From Sterolibacterium sp. (GTDB taxonomy: Bacteria > Pseudomonadota > Gammaproteobacteria > Burkholderiales > Rhodocyclaceae), in contig JAGOSV010000006.1 in assembly GCA_018062105.1 (NCBI GenBank), forward strand, positions 1-64,000: a stretch of 64,000 nt of DNA, written 5' to 3'. Of the stretch, positions 36,299-44,536 are shown one piece after another (the stretch's first letter is position 1; each line of letters opens with the position of its first letter). Position numbers and translations under genes: made by a program. The notes under the pieces were generated by a model. That model did no database searches. It saw only the letters and a list, made by a program, of their open reading frames with translations, and was not told the origin of the DNA.

Positions 36299-37198
36299 AT
36301 GTGGTTTCGCAATCTGCACGTTTTCCGTCTGACCGCCGACTGGCCAGAGGATATTGTCCAATTTCAGCAAGCACTGGCCAGCCGCGCCTTCCGTGGCTGC
36401 GCCTCCAATGCACTGCAAACCGCCGGCTGGGTCCCCCCGCGCGGACATGAAGGCGAATGGCTCATCTCCGTACAGGGACAATGGCTGATCTGCCTGGGCG
36501 TCGAGCAGCGTCTGCTGCCCACCTCCGTGGTGCGCCAGTACGCCCAGGAACGCCTGACCGAACTCGAAGAGCAGCAAGGCTTCCGTCCTGGCCGCCGGCA
36601 GGTGCAGGAGATACGCGAAGCCGTCACCGCCGAACTGCTGCCGCGTGCCTTCATCCGCCGCCGCCTGACCTACGTCTGGATCGACCCCAAAGGCGGCTGG
36701 CTGGTCATCGATGCCGGCAGCGCCGCCCGTGCCGATGAAGTCATCGAGCACCTCAAGATCACCCTCGGCACCCTGCCACTGCGCCCCCTGCAAACCCAGC
36801 AATCTCCAACGACCGCCATGACGGCCTGGCTGGCCAGCGGCGAAGCCCCCGCAGGCTTCAGCATAGACCGGGACTGTGAATTGCGTGACAGCACCGAAGA
36901 ACGCGCCACCGTCCGCTATACCCGACACAATCTGGATGGCCAGGAAGTCAACCAGCATATCGCCGAAGGCAAGGCCGCCACGCGACTGGCGCTGACCTGG
37001 GATGACCGGATTTCCTTCGTCCTCACCGAACAAATGCAGATCAAGCGGCTGGCCTTCCTCGACATCCTCAAGGAGCAGTCGGAACAACAGGCCGAAAATT
37101 CTGACGAACTGTTCGAGGCCGACCTGGCCATCATGGCCGGCGAGCTCAGTCACCTGCTGCCCCAGCTGGTCGCCGCCCTGGGCGACGAGGCCGAATGA
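36299..37198 (+). CDS. rdgC: Recombination-associated protein RdgC
   Basis: 299-residue ring-shaped DNA-binding protein that limits RecA loading. The N-terminus MWFRNLHVFRLTADWP, the GWVPPRG motif near residue 43, and the EMQIKRLAFLDIL-like C-terminal segment are characteristic, and the length is standard. ATG 36299 begins the conserved MWFRNL. It overlaps the quinone oxidoreductase gene by four bases (ATGA) and is not obviously related to the flagellar neighbours. Confidence 0.95.
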   Translation: MWFRNLHVFRLTADWPEDIVQFQQALASRAFRGCASNALQTAGWVPPRGHEGEWLISVQGQWLICLGVEQRLLPTSVVRQYAQERLTELEEQQGFRPGRRQVQEIREAVTAELLPRAFIRRRLTYVWIDPKGGWLVIDAGSAARADEVIEHLKITLGTLPLRPLQTQQSPTTAMTAWLASGEAPAGFSIDRDCELRDSTEERATVRYTRHNLDGQEVNQHIAEGKAATRLALTWDDRISFVLTEQMQIKRLAFLDILKEQSEQQAENSDELFEADLAIMAGELSHLLPQLVAALGDEAE

Positions 37199-38205
37199 AA
37201 TTCATCCAGCATGCCACTGACGGCCGCATCGAATCGATGCGGCTGGCCGATGGCCTGGCCCCACAACCAGCGGCTGGCGACATCCTCATCGAGGTTAGCT
37301 ACGCCGGCGTCAATCGCCCTGATCTGCTGCAACGTGCCGGCCTGTATCCGCCCCCGCCGGACGCCTCACCCATCCTCGGGCTGGAAGTCGCCGGCCGGGT
37401 TGCCGCATTAGGCAGCGGCGTCAAAGGCTGGCAAGTCGGTGATCGCGTCGCAGCACTCACTCCTGGCGGCGGCTATGCCGAATACTGCCTGGCGGCGGCC
37501 GATCATGCCCTACCAGTGGCCGCCGGTGTCGATCTGGCCATCGCCGCTGCCCTGCCGGAAGCCTGGTTTACCGTCTGGGCCAATCTCGTCGAGTTGGGCC
37601 GGCTACGCCAAGGTGAACGCCTGCTGATCCACGGCGGCAGCAGCGGCATCGGCCTGGCAGCACTCGAACTGGCACGCCATCTGGGGGTAGAAACCTTCGT
37701 CACGGTGGGCAATGCTGAGAAAGCCGCCTTCTGCCGGGCATTCGGTGCCCACCACGTCATCGAATACCGTCAGGAAGATTTCCTGGAACGCATCCGCGAC
37801 CTCACGGCGGGCGAAGGTGTCGATGTCGTACTCGACATGGTAGGCGGCGATTATCTGCAAAAAGACATCCGCGCCTTGCGTCACGACGGTCGCCTGCTGA
37901 TGATCGCTTTTCTGGCCGGCAGCAAAACCAGCTTCGATTTCATGCCGGTGATGATGAAACGCCTGACCTTGACCGGCTCCACCATGCGCGCACGCAGCCG
38001 GGCAGAAAAAACCACCCTGCGCAACGCGCTACAGGAAACAGTCTGGCCGAAACTGATGAGCGGAGCGCTGAAAACCCATCTGGCCGCCCGCTACCCGCTG
38101 GCGCAGGCTGCCGATGCCCACCGCCTGATGGAAAGCAGTCAGCACATCGGCAAGATCGTGCTACAGGTCAGCACGGCCGGAGACCGGGAAGGAATGAGCG
38201 CCTGA
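37195..38205 (+). CDS. NAD(P)H-quinone oxidoreductase (zeta-crystallin/PIG3-like)
   Basis: 336-residue zinc-free medium-chain dehydrogenase/reductase. The start IQHATDGRIESMRLADG, YAGVNRPDLLQRAGLYPPPP, the catalytic-domain GLEVAGRVAALG and the NADPH loop IHGGSSGIGLAALELA (near residue 147) match the PIG3/QOR subgroup. ATG 37195 overlaps the rdgC stop. It ends 15 bases before the stop of the convergent ycgR-like gene. Confidence 0.9.
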   Translation: MKFIQHATDGRIESMRLADGLAPQPAAGDILIEVSYAGVNRPDLLQRAGLYPPPPDASPILGLEVAGRVAALGSGVKGWQVGDRVAALTPGGGYAEYCLAAADHALPVAAGVDLAIAAALPEAWFTVWANLVELGRLRQGERLLIHGGSSGIGLAALELARHLGVETFVTVGNAEKAAFCRAFGAHHVIEYRQEDFLERIRDLTAGEGVDVVLDMVGGDYLQKDIRALRHDGRLLMIAFLAGSKTSFDFMPVMMKRLTLTGSTMRARSRAEKTTLRNALQETVWPKLMSGALKTHLAARYPLAQAADAHRLMESSQHIGKIVLQVSTAGDREGMSA

Positions 38206-38220
38206 ATCACGTCTGAGCCA

Positions 38221-39033
38221 TCACCCCAGGCCGGACTCACGGGCGCTCTGTTCGCGTTCGAGTTTCAGGATGAAGCGCTGTACCGACATGTGCATCTTGC
38301 CGTCGATATTCTCGAACTGGCAGCCGGCCCGTTTATGACGTGTGCCATTCTTGGCCGTCACCGTCCCCAGGCTGCAGACGCGCAGATCGACGGTAATGAC
38401 CCCAACCCCCGGCAGGTTGATACGACACCCGGGTAACACCATGCCAGAAGACAATTCCACATCGTAACTCTTGGTGACAAAGCCAACGCCGCCACCACTG
38501 ATGTCCGTGACATTCACCTCGACCGGCAAGGGTGTTGCCTGTGGTCGTGGCAGCTGGATGACACCGGCCAGCGGCTGCAACGTCGGCAGACTCACCCGGT
38601 AGTCATTGCGCCGCTGAAGACGCATCAAGGCCTGCGGGATCGCCGCAACGAATGCGGAACGCCCCTCGAACTGCACCGCCCGGACACCGCCAAGCACAAA
38701 CTGGATCTTGATCCTGTCGAGATTGGAAACGCAGATCACCTTGTCGGCCTGCTGGAAATGCCGGTTCATTTCGGCATCATTGCTGGCATCGAGCACCAGT
38801 GCATTCTTCTCGTCGATGACACGCAGCACGGCGGTCATCATGAAATCGCGTCCCTGATTGAAATAGGCAGTCATCATGGTACCCTGCTGCGCCATGGTAT
38901 TGAGCACCCCCAGAATCTCGATGCGTGTGCGCAGGAAATAATCCTGCCCCGCCTCCTGGCGCACCGGCTCGAACTTCCCGGGTGCGCTGGTTGCCGTGTG
39001 ATCGGGCTTCGATTCAGTCATACCGCATTCCAT
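38221..39033 (-). CDS. YcgR-type flagellar brake protein with PilZ domain
   Basis: 270 residues. An N-terminal YcgR/FlgZ split-barrel domain (about 30-135) is followed by a PilZ domain with both c-di-GMP contacts: RRNDYR (R142-x3-R146) and DISGGG (D-x-S-x2-G type). Such proteins bind the flagellar motor when c-di-GMP is high and slow rotation. ATG 39033 or the inner ATG 39021 (MTESKPDH) are both possible. It lies at the 3' end of the fliC-to-flhB-like minus-strand row, separated from it by a MITE-like element. Confidence 0.88.
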   Translation of the reverse strand: MECGMTESKPDHTATSAPGKFEPVRQEAGQDYFLRTRIEILGVLNTMAQQGTMMTAYFNQGRDFMMTAVLRVIDEKNALVLDASNDAEMNRHFQQADKVICVSNLDRIKIQFVLGGVRAVQFEGRSAFVAAIPQALMRLQRRNDYRVSLPTLQPLAGVIQLPRPQATPLPVEVNVTDISGGGVGFVTKSYDVELSSGMVLPGCRINLPGVGVITVDLRVCSLGTVTAKNGTRHKRAGCQFENIDGKMHMSVQRFILKLEREQSARESGLG

Positions 39034-39079
39034 TCATGACGGAAGTTTACCCCAATCTTTCTCGCCCTGACCAATGCCA

Positions 39080-39426
39080 CAGGGCAATCGCATTTGAGAT
39101 TTTTCTATCCTCTGTTCAACTTTCAACAGATTCGCATTCTTTAGCCTTTGCCGGGACTCGCCCCGGCGGGCGAGTGACTTTCTTGTTGCGCGACAAGAAA
39201 GTCACCAAAGAATCGCGCCCCGCTTCATCGGCCTGGCTGCGCCAGGCTCCCCTCCCGCTGCCCTTGCCGGCCGGCCGGCGGTGCAACTCGCCTACGGCTC
39301 AAACAGCACCACCGGACTTCCCCGCCCATCAAGGACATCGCTCGGCGACTCAGAAGGGGAAAAGGGCACGCTACCCGCCCTTCAGTGTTTGTCGGGAGGC
39401 AAGGAAATTCAAATGCGATTGCCCTG
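39080..39426. mobile_element. MITE-like element with 18-bp perfect terminal inverted repeats
   Basis: CAGGGCAATCGCATTTGA (39080-39097) is the exact reverse complement of 39409-39426. The sequence GCCCTGACCAA occurs directly at 39064-39074 and 39421-39431, perhaps a duplicated target or part of the end. Inside is a strong hairpin with a 13-bp stem and 6-base loop (39174-39186 with 39193-39205). Short frames within the 347-bp body are judged non-coding; similar repeat families in other genomes produce spurious annotated frames. The element fills the 422-base gap between the flhB-like and ycgR-like genes. Confidence 0.75.
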
Positions 39427-39455
39427 ACCAACAGGACAAGCAGCGATTCCAGAGA

Positions 39456-39791
39456 TCAGGAAGATGAAGACGGGGTAGTTTTCCCCTCCTGCTCTAGGCG
39501 ATAAATCCAGGCCAGCAGCTCGGCGATGGCGACATACAGCTCGGCAGGAATATGGTCATCCAGATTGGATTGCATCAGCAAGGTCACCAGCTCCCGCGAC
39601 TCATGGACAAAAACGCCCGCCTCCCGCGCCCGGCGGATGATTTCATCGGCAATCAGCCCGCGCCCCTTGGCCACGACGCGCGGCGCCATGTCTCCCGGCG
39701 CATAAGCCAGTGCCAGCGCCATGCTGCGGCCGCCATCCTCCGCAACATCGGTGGTTTCTGCCGTATCCACGGTAGCCGCCACATTCTTCAT
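39456..39791 (-). CDS. Stand-alone FlhB cytoplasmic-domain-like protein
   Basis: 111 residues. After a variable N-terminus, LALAYAPGDMAPRVVAKGRGLIADEIIRRAREAGV followed by HESRELVTLL and IPAELYVAIAELLAWIYRLE corresponds to the C-terminal cytoplasmic domain of FlhB after its cleavage site; no membrane part and no NPTH autocleavage motif are present. Such orphan domains occur widely beside FliK-like genes. Four-base overlap with the fliK-like gene. Possibly modulates export specificity at the flagellar gate. Confidence 0.85.
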   Translation of the reverse strand: MKNVAATVDTAETTDVAEDGGRSMALALAYAPGDMAPRVVAKGRGLIADEIIRRAREAGVFVHESRELVTLLMQSNLDDHIPAELYVAIAELLAWIYRLEQEGKTTPSSSS

Positions 39792-41038
39792 TCCGCACCC
39801 TTTTCAACATCCTCTGCCGCCTGCCGGACAGAAAATCCCAGCAGACGCAAACCGGCCGCTTCCAGGGCACTCACCAACTCTGGCGCCGCCATGCGCATTT
39901 CCTGAGCACTGGCCGCATCAGCAGCTCCCAGGGCAATCCGCACCCCGGCCGCACCCAGCTGCAATGATGCCTCCAGCGAACCCAGACGCGGGGTAGTCAG
40001 GCGCAGGCTGGTCTGCCAGGGGGTTTCTTCCTCCGCCCCTCCCCCTTGCTGGCCGCCCTGTTCCTGCCACTCAAGCTGCCAGTGCATGGTCTGCTCTGGC
40101 CAGATTTCGCCATGCCACAACAGACGCTGACTGCCAGCGGCATCGAGCTGCTGCTGGACGAGTGCCCGCAACTCCTCGGGAATACGCCCACCGCTGCCGG
40201 CCCCAGGCGTGCCCGCCGGGCCACCGTCTGCCATGGCCGCGGCAGTCATGGCCTGATTCTGGCCTGCACCCCGGGATTCTCCGGTGCTACCGGCCTCCTG
40301 CGCCTGATTCGATTGATACAGCAGCAAGCCACGCGCCACGGCATTATGTGCCGTGGCTGCCGAGGCAGCGCCTGACGACGGCGGTGGCGCATCAGGGGTG
40401 CCGGGGTGTCGGGCTGCCGTTTGTGCCGCAGCGGCTCCGGCTCCCGGCAAAGGTGGCTGTGATACGGACTGCTGCCCCTGCGGTTCCAGTCGCAAGCTGG
40501 CCAACGGCAGCTTGCCCGCCACCCACTGCGCCTGATGCGACTCATAAAACAGGCCACTTTGCGTGACCGCCCGATTCAACACCGTAGCCAGTTGCCCCGC
40601 ATTGGTTGGTGGCCCGGACAGCAGGGGCTGGCCACGATTGAGCGGTGCCGCCTGGGGGCTTTCACCATCACCTACCAGCACCGAACGCAGCAGCATCGCC
40701 GTGCGACTGAGCGTGGTCTGCGGTGCCACCTGCCCTGTTCCACCAGTCTGGTCGGCCAGTTTCGCAATGATGGACTTGGCCGTCTGATCGACGACCACCA
40801 ATTCCAGCACATCGCCACTCTTGGCATTTTCCGGTAACGACAGGGTGACCTGCTTGCCCGCCACCAATGCCAGATAAGTGTTCTGCGGCAAGACATCGCG
40901 GATTTGTGCCGTGAAGGTCTGCCCGATCTGCAGCTTCGGCTGGTCTGCAGAAATCTCTTTGACCGGCGCGACCTGCTGGGTCTGCAATTCATTGTCGAGC
41001 CGCAAGCGCAAGCCGGCATCCGCGGGAATCAGTGCCAT
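39788..41038 (-). CDS. FliK-like hook-length control protein
   Basis: 416 residues from ATG 41038 (MALIPADAGLRL), preceded by a GGGAGGGGG purine run. The N-terminal ~110 residues form a small ordered domain (FTAQIRDVLPQNTYLALVAGKQVTLSLPE), the centre is Gln/Ala/Pro/Gly-rich and disordered, and the C-terminus (about 300-410) has the Flg_hook-like pattern WQLEWQEQ, TSLRLTTPRLGSLEASLQLG and LRLLGFSVRQ. This fits FliK, which measures hook length and switches FlhB. The partner gene downstream encodes only the FlhB C-domain, so this may be a second, divergent FliK. Confidence 0.8.
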   Translation of the reverse strand: MALIPADAGLRLRLDNELQTQQVAPVKEISADQPKLQIGQTFTAQIRDVLPQNTYLALVAGKQVTLSLPENAKSGDVLELVVVDQTAKSIIAKLADQTGGTGQVAPQTTLSRTAMLLRSVLVGDGESPQAAPLNRGQPLLSGPPTNAGQLATVLNRAVTQSGLFYESHQAQWVAGKLPLASLRLEPQGQQSVSQPPLPGAGAAAAQTAARHPGTPDAPPPSSGAASAATAHNAVARGLLLYQSNQAQEAGSTGESRGAGQNQAMTAAAMADGGPAGTPGAGSGGRIPEELRALVQQQLDAAGSQRLLWHGEIWPEQTMHWQLEWQEQGGQQGGGAEEETPWQTSLRLTTPRLGSLEASLQLGAAGVRIALGAADAASAQEMRMAAPELVSALEAAGLRLLGFSVRQAAEDVEKGAE

Positions 41039-41129
41039 GCCCCCTCCCCTGGCCATCGCCCGAGCCACCGGGCAGAAAGCGCCATCAAGACATCTCGTTC
41101 AGGCATCGTCTGCATGATGCCGGCCCTGC

Positions 41130-41432
41130 TCAGGAAGTGCGCGATGGATCGCGCAGACCCTGGCCATTGAGCAAGCGGCACAACTGCTCCATCCAGGGCT
41201 CGGTATGACGGCGGATTTCAGCATCATCATCGAGGATGCGCTGGATGAGCTGCGTCTTGCGGCGCAACTCCGCCTCTGACAATGGATCCCCGCCGGCCAA
41301 TGTGCCACGCAAGTCCTCGACCGACTGCACCAGTGAGCGGAATGTTTCCCAATCCCGGTTACGCGCCGCCTCGGCCATGCGGGAGGACAAGGCATTCAGT
41401 TCCTGATACCGCAGAATCTGGCAATTCGACAT
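41130..41432 (-). CDS. FliT-like small flagellar protein (second copy)
   Basis: 100 residues from ATG 41432 (MSNCQILRYQELNALSSRM); ATG 41441 is an alternative, and no clear ribosome site distinguishes them. It is all helical, with WETFRSLVQSVEDLRGTL and RRKTQLIQRILDDDAEIRRHTEPWMEQL, the FliT-type antiparallel helix pattern. The frame is open further to 41606, but that stretch is Trp/Arg-rich and unlike FliT. It follows another FliT-like gene, so export chaperones or regulators appear in tandem. Moderately sure of family, not of function. Confidence 0.7.
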   Translation of the reverse strand: MSNCQILRYQELNALSSRMAEAARNRDWETFRSLVQSVEDLRGTLAGGDPLSEAELRRKTQLIQRILDDDAEIRRHTEPWMEQLCRLLNGQGLRDPSRTS

Positions 41433-41618
41433 GCACCGCATGTTACCGGCCGACCCTGCGGGGAATTCGAAGGATGAAGGGCAGGATAAACGGCTATTTC
41501 CCGACCGTCCCTGCCGGCGCCACCAAGCCCACCCGCTCCGTCTCCACGATCCGGCAAGGACTGCGTTCATGACCGTGCCTCCTTGCATCCATACGTCCGC
41601 AATCAACCGGTCAACCGA

Positions 41619-41948
41619 TCAACCCGGCCCCGGCAGCCCATAAGCGGCGCCGACACGCAGGCGCATCGAAGCATCCGACAGCTTGTCGCCCAGCTCCTGC
41701 AGCTGGGGGCGGGCCCGCTCGACGATCTCGGCATTGCAGACCAACAGGGCTTCGATGATCTGGCAGATTTCGGCGGCCTCTGCCGCCTGCGGCGCGGCCT
41801 CTGCTGCCTGCATCATCAGCTGGTCACGCAATGCCGTGATTTCGGCCTCGGTATCGACGAAACGATCCCAATCTCCAGCGCGCACGACCTCCAGCGCCGT
41901 CAGGGTCCGTTCTTGCAAAACACGATAAAGGTCAAGGGGCGTTGCCAT
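41619..41948 (-). CDS. fliT: Flagellar protein FliT (FliD export chaperone)
   Basis: 109 residues, all alpha, with LDLYRVLQERTLTALEVVRAGDWDRFVDTEAEI followed by ICQIIEALLVCNAEIVERARPQLQEL, matching FliT. In enterics FliT keeps the cap protein FliD export-competent and can inhibit FlhDC. Gene order fliC-flaG-fliD-fliS-fliT supports the name. It starts 56 bases after the fliS stop. Confidence 0.85.
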   Translation of the reverse strand: MATPLDLYRVLQERTLTALEVVRAGDWDRFVDTEAEITALRDQLMMQAAEAAPQAAEAAEICQIIEALLVCNAEIVERARPQLQELGDKLSDASMRLRVGAAYGLPGPG

Positions 41949-42004
41949 AATTTCATGATTCCGTCTCTTGTACCTGGCACCATCGCCAGACGGGAGGCTT
42001 GCGC

Positions 42005-42445
42005 TTATCCGGCAGCAACACCCTGGACCGGATCGCGACCGTGGCCACGCGCCTCCGGAGTGTCGCCGATTTGCACCCAGGCCTCGCGGATTTCACGCAA
42101 CAACTTCGCAACCTCGGTCAGGGCATCCGGGTCATTTTTCAGGTTAGCTTCCAGCAGGCGGCGCACCATGTAGTCATACAGCGCATCCAGATTGGCCGCC
42201 AGCTCCCCACCGCTGGATTTGTCGAGGCTGGCCCGCAATCCCAGGCTGATGATATCGATGGCACGGGAAACTGATGCTCCTTTTTCGGGAATCTGCTTCT
42301 GTTCCATCTGTTTTTGCGCATTGCCCACCGCCAGCAAAGCCCCATCGAACAGCATGACGATCAACTGATGCGAGCTGGCGGCCTCGACGCCGGTTTCGAC
42401 ACCGACCTTGTGGTACGCCTGCGCGGGGCTTCTGGTGGCAAACAT
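42005..42445 (-). CDS. fliS: Flagellin export chaperone FliS
   Basis: 146-residue helical chaperone binding the flagellin C-terminus. AYHKVGVETGVEAASSHQLIVMLFDGAL is the conserved N-terminal signature, followed by RAIDIISLGLRASLD and LYDYMVRRLLEAN. The C-terminal ~20 residues (DTPEARGHGRDPVQG) are Gly/Arg-rich and not typical. ATG 42445 is 13 bases after the fliD stop. Confidence 0.93.
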   Translation of the reverse strand: MFATRSPAQAYHKVGVETGVEAASSHQLIVMLFDGALLAVGNAQKQMEQKQIPEKGASVSRAIDIISLGLRASLDKSSGGELAANLDALYDYMVRRLLEANLKNDPDALTEVAKLLREIREAWVQIGDTPEARGHGRDPVQGVAAG

Positions 42446-42458
42446 GCCGATCTTCCGG

Positions 42459-43895
42459 TCAATTGTTCGGTGTCACCATGCTGGAAAGATTCTTCAGCTG
42501 CTGCGTCAGGAAGCTGGACGTCTTGTTCATGCCGGCAATGCTCACATCGAGTGCCGTGAATTGGGCACGATAACGTTTCTCGATCCCTACCATGCGGGAT
42601 TCCAGCGCCGCCCGCTGCTTGCCGATGGCGCTGATGGTGGAATTGAGCCCGGTCACGCTAGCGGCAAACGAACCAAACGGACTGAGCGTCCGGCCAATCG
42701 AATCGTTGATCTGTGCCGCGTAGCCATTGATACTGCCATTCGAGGCAAACAATGCCGAAATGTCCTTGGCTGGATCAGCCAGTGCCGCAGTGAGCTTGGC
42801 ATTGTCGATCGACAACGTGCCATCCCGCTGAAAGTTGATGCCAATATCTGCCAGCATCGACGAACCATTGGGCGCACCCGACACCGGAGACGTCAGAATG
42901 GTGCGGATATCGTACTGCGCCATACGCACGGTGCTATCACCATTGAGGGTACCGGACTTGCCCGTTGCCGGATCGTAGGCAGTGGCATCCGTGATGGCCT
43001 TATTGGTATCGTTGTAAGCCTTGACGAAATTCTGGATAGCCGTCTGCACGGCGGTATTGTCACGTGACAAAGTCACGCGCGTCGTCACCCCGGGTGCCGT
43101 GGTGGTGGCCAGATTAAGCGTCACGCCGTCGATGGCATCGGTAATGGTGTTGCTCGATTTGTTGATGGTCGTACCATCGACCTTGATGACGGCATTCTGC
43201 GCCGCCACAGTCTGGGACATGTTGGAAGTGCCGCCGGTCGGGTCATACGTAAAAGCATTCAGCGAGGCATCATCTACCGACACCTTCATGGCGCGGTTCT
43301 CGCCTGTTTCTGTCGAAGTGAAGGACAGGTGATAGCCCAACGGGCTGCCGTCGTTGATGATGGCAGCCGTCACTCCCATGTTGGCAGCGTTGATGGCATC
43401 CCGCAGGCCAGTCAGGGAATTGTTGCTGACATCGATGGTGATGGACTTGGCCGGTTTGCCCGGATCGGCGGTGAAGCTCGGGCCGGCACCATAAGTACCA
43501 AACTCAAAGGTGATCTTGCCGCCTACCGTACCGATGGCACTATTGGTGTCGGCAAAGCCGCCCGTCAGCAGTTTTTGCGACTGCGCCAGTTGCTGGACTT
43601 CGACATCGTAGGTGCTCGCCGCCGCCGTGCTGCCCGCTGTGGCCGTCAGCACGGACGGATTGGCCACCGTTGTCTTGATCGGCGAAACCTGTGCCGGCGT
43701 AGCCAGGGCCGCCGCTGCGGATTGCAGGCCAGCCAAGGAGCTTTTCAGCAGGCCAATGGCTGAAATCTTGGCCTGTACCTTGGCTTCTTTCTTGTCGAGT
43801 GCCTTGATGGGCTGACGCTCCAGCTCCATCAGGCTGGTCATCAGGGAATTGACATCAAGGCCGGAGCCGATACCGGGAGAAGAAAAGGAAGCCAT
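42459..43895 (-). CDS. fliD: Flagellar filament cap protein FliD
   Basis: 478 residues from ATG 43895 (MASFSSPGIGSGLDVNSLM), the conserved FliD start; GGAGG lies nine bases upstream. ATG 43904 would abut that Shine-Dalgarno and is less likely. The N-terminal FliD_N domain (about 10-110), a flagellin-hook IN-type segment in the middle (TIDVSNNSLTGLRDAINAAN) and the FliD_C domain with the coiled C-terminus (AALESRMVGIEKRYRAQFTALD) are present. It caps the growing filament and folds flagellin subunits. A sigma-28-like promoter precedes it. Confidence 0.93.
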   Translation of the reverse strand: MASFSSPGIGSGLDVNSLMTSLMELERQPIKALDKKEAKVQAKISAIGLLKSSLAGLQSAAAALATPAQVSPIKTTVANPSVLTATAGSTAAASTYDVEVQQLAQSQKLLTGGFADTNSAIGTVGGKITFEFGTYGAGPSFTADPGKPAKSITIDVSNNSLTGLRDAINAANMGVTAAIINDGSPLGYHLSFTSTETGENRAMKVSVDDASLNAFTYDPTGGTSNMSQTVAAQNAVIKVDGTTINKSSNTITDAIDGVTLNLATTTAPGVTTRVTLSRDNTAVQTAIQNFVKAYNDTNKAITDATAYDPATGKSGTLNGDSTVRMAQYDIRTILTSPVSGAPNGSSMLADIGINFQRDGTLSIDNAKLTAALADPAKDISALFASNGSINGYAAQINDSIGRTLSPFGSFAASVTGLNSTISAIGKQRAALESRMVGIEKRYRAQFTALDVSIAGMNKTSSFLTQQLKNLSSMVTPNN

Positions 43896-43931
43896 GATTG
43901 CCATCCTCCAGAAAAAAGATCACTACGTCAA

Positions 43932-43959
43932 TTATCGGTCAATACGCCGCAAAACTGTA
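43932..43959 (-). promoter_or_regulatory. Sigma-28-like promoter upstream of fliD
   Basis: On the minus strand TACAGTTT is followed after 12 bases by ACCGATAA, close to the FliA consensus TAAAGTTT-N11-GCCGATAA. The -10 lies 36 bases upstream of ATG 43895. The one-base longer spacer and two mismatches lower confidence. Confidence 0.5.
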
Positions 43960-44009
43960 GCCCTGTCGCGAAATATTCAGTGTCGCCCCAGAGATCATCC
44001 ACCTCCGGC

Positions 44010-44414
44010 TCAGGCTTTACCCTGTATCAACAAGCCATTGGCTTTCAGCATTTCATCCAGGGCACGCGACAGCTTCAGGATTTCTTCACTCGGAAACTGG
44101 CGCAACACTTCTTTGGATTCCGCATCGATCAGTTTGACGACCGTCTTGCTCGTGTCCTTGTCGATCGAAAATTCCAGATTACGCGCACGCGTCTGTACGA
44201 GATCCTGCACCCGCTGGGTCGCCTCGCGCAGCACGCGATCATCGGTTGGTGCCAGTTTTTGCTCGGCAGAGACCGGTGCCACGGCAACACCCGGCTGGAT
44301 GGCCGGCGCAGAAGGAGCATGGGCAGCTTGGGTACTGGCCGAAGGGGTCAGCGGTGCCGTAGCAGGCATCCCGGTGACAACGGCATTCCCTGGAATCATG
44401 GCGGTAATGTTCAT
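44010..44414 (-). CDS. flaG: FlaG family flagellar protein
   Basis: 134 residues from ATG 44414 (MNITAMIPGNAVV). The N-terminal half is Pro/Ala/Thr-rich; the C-terminal half holds the FlaG domain LEFSIDKDTSKTVVKLIDAESKEVLRQFPSEEILKLS. FlaG influences filament length in polar flagellates and lies between fliC and fliD as expected. An upstream open extension of 15 codons falls in the fliC-flaG intergenic hairpin region and is rejected. Confidence 0.9.
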   Translation of the reverse strand: MNITAMIPGNAVVTGMPATAPLTPSASTQAAHAPSAPAIQPGVAVAPVSAEQKLAPTDDRVLREATQRVQDLVQTRARNLEFSIDKDTSKTVVKLIDAESKEVLRQFPSEEILKLSRALDEMLKANGLLIQGKA

Positions 44415-44473
44415 GATGCTTCTCCCCATCCAGCACACGAATATGGCAACCCTGGGCACGGCAGACCAGACGA

Positions 44474-44510
44474 CAATCGGCGGAAGCGCTTGTTACCGCT
44501 CCGCCGATTG
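44474..44510 (-). terminator. Hairpin between fliC and flaG
   Basis: CAATCGGCGG(A)AGCG pairs with CGCTCCGCCGATTG around an eight-base loop, a stem of 14 pairs with one bulge, 27 bases beyond the fliC stop. No T-run follows on the minus strand, so it may act as an mRNA-stabilising 3' end or partial terminator that raises fliC over flaG rather than as a strong intrinsic terminator. Confidence 0.6.
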
Positions 44511-44536
44511 CCCTCACGCTGTCATGCTACCAGACT

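Noticed and set aside
38925..39467. 180-codon frame across the 39-kb element
   Set aside because: Starts inside ycgR antisense, crosses both element ends and has repeat-derived composition; similar frames in dispersed repeats are usually spurious.
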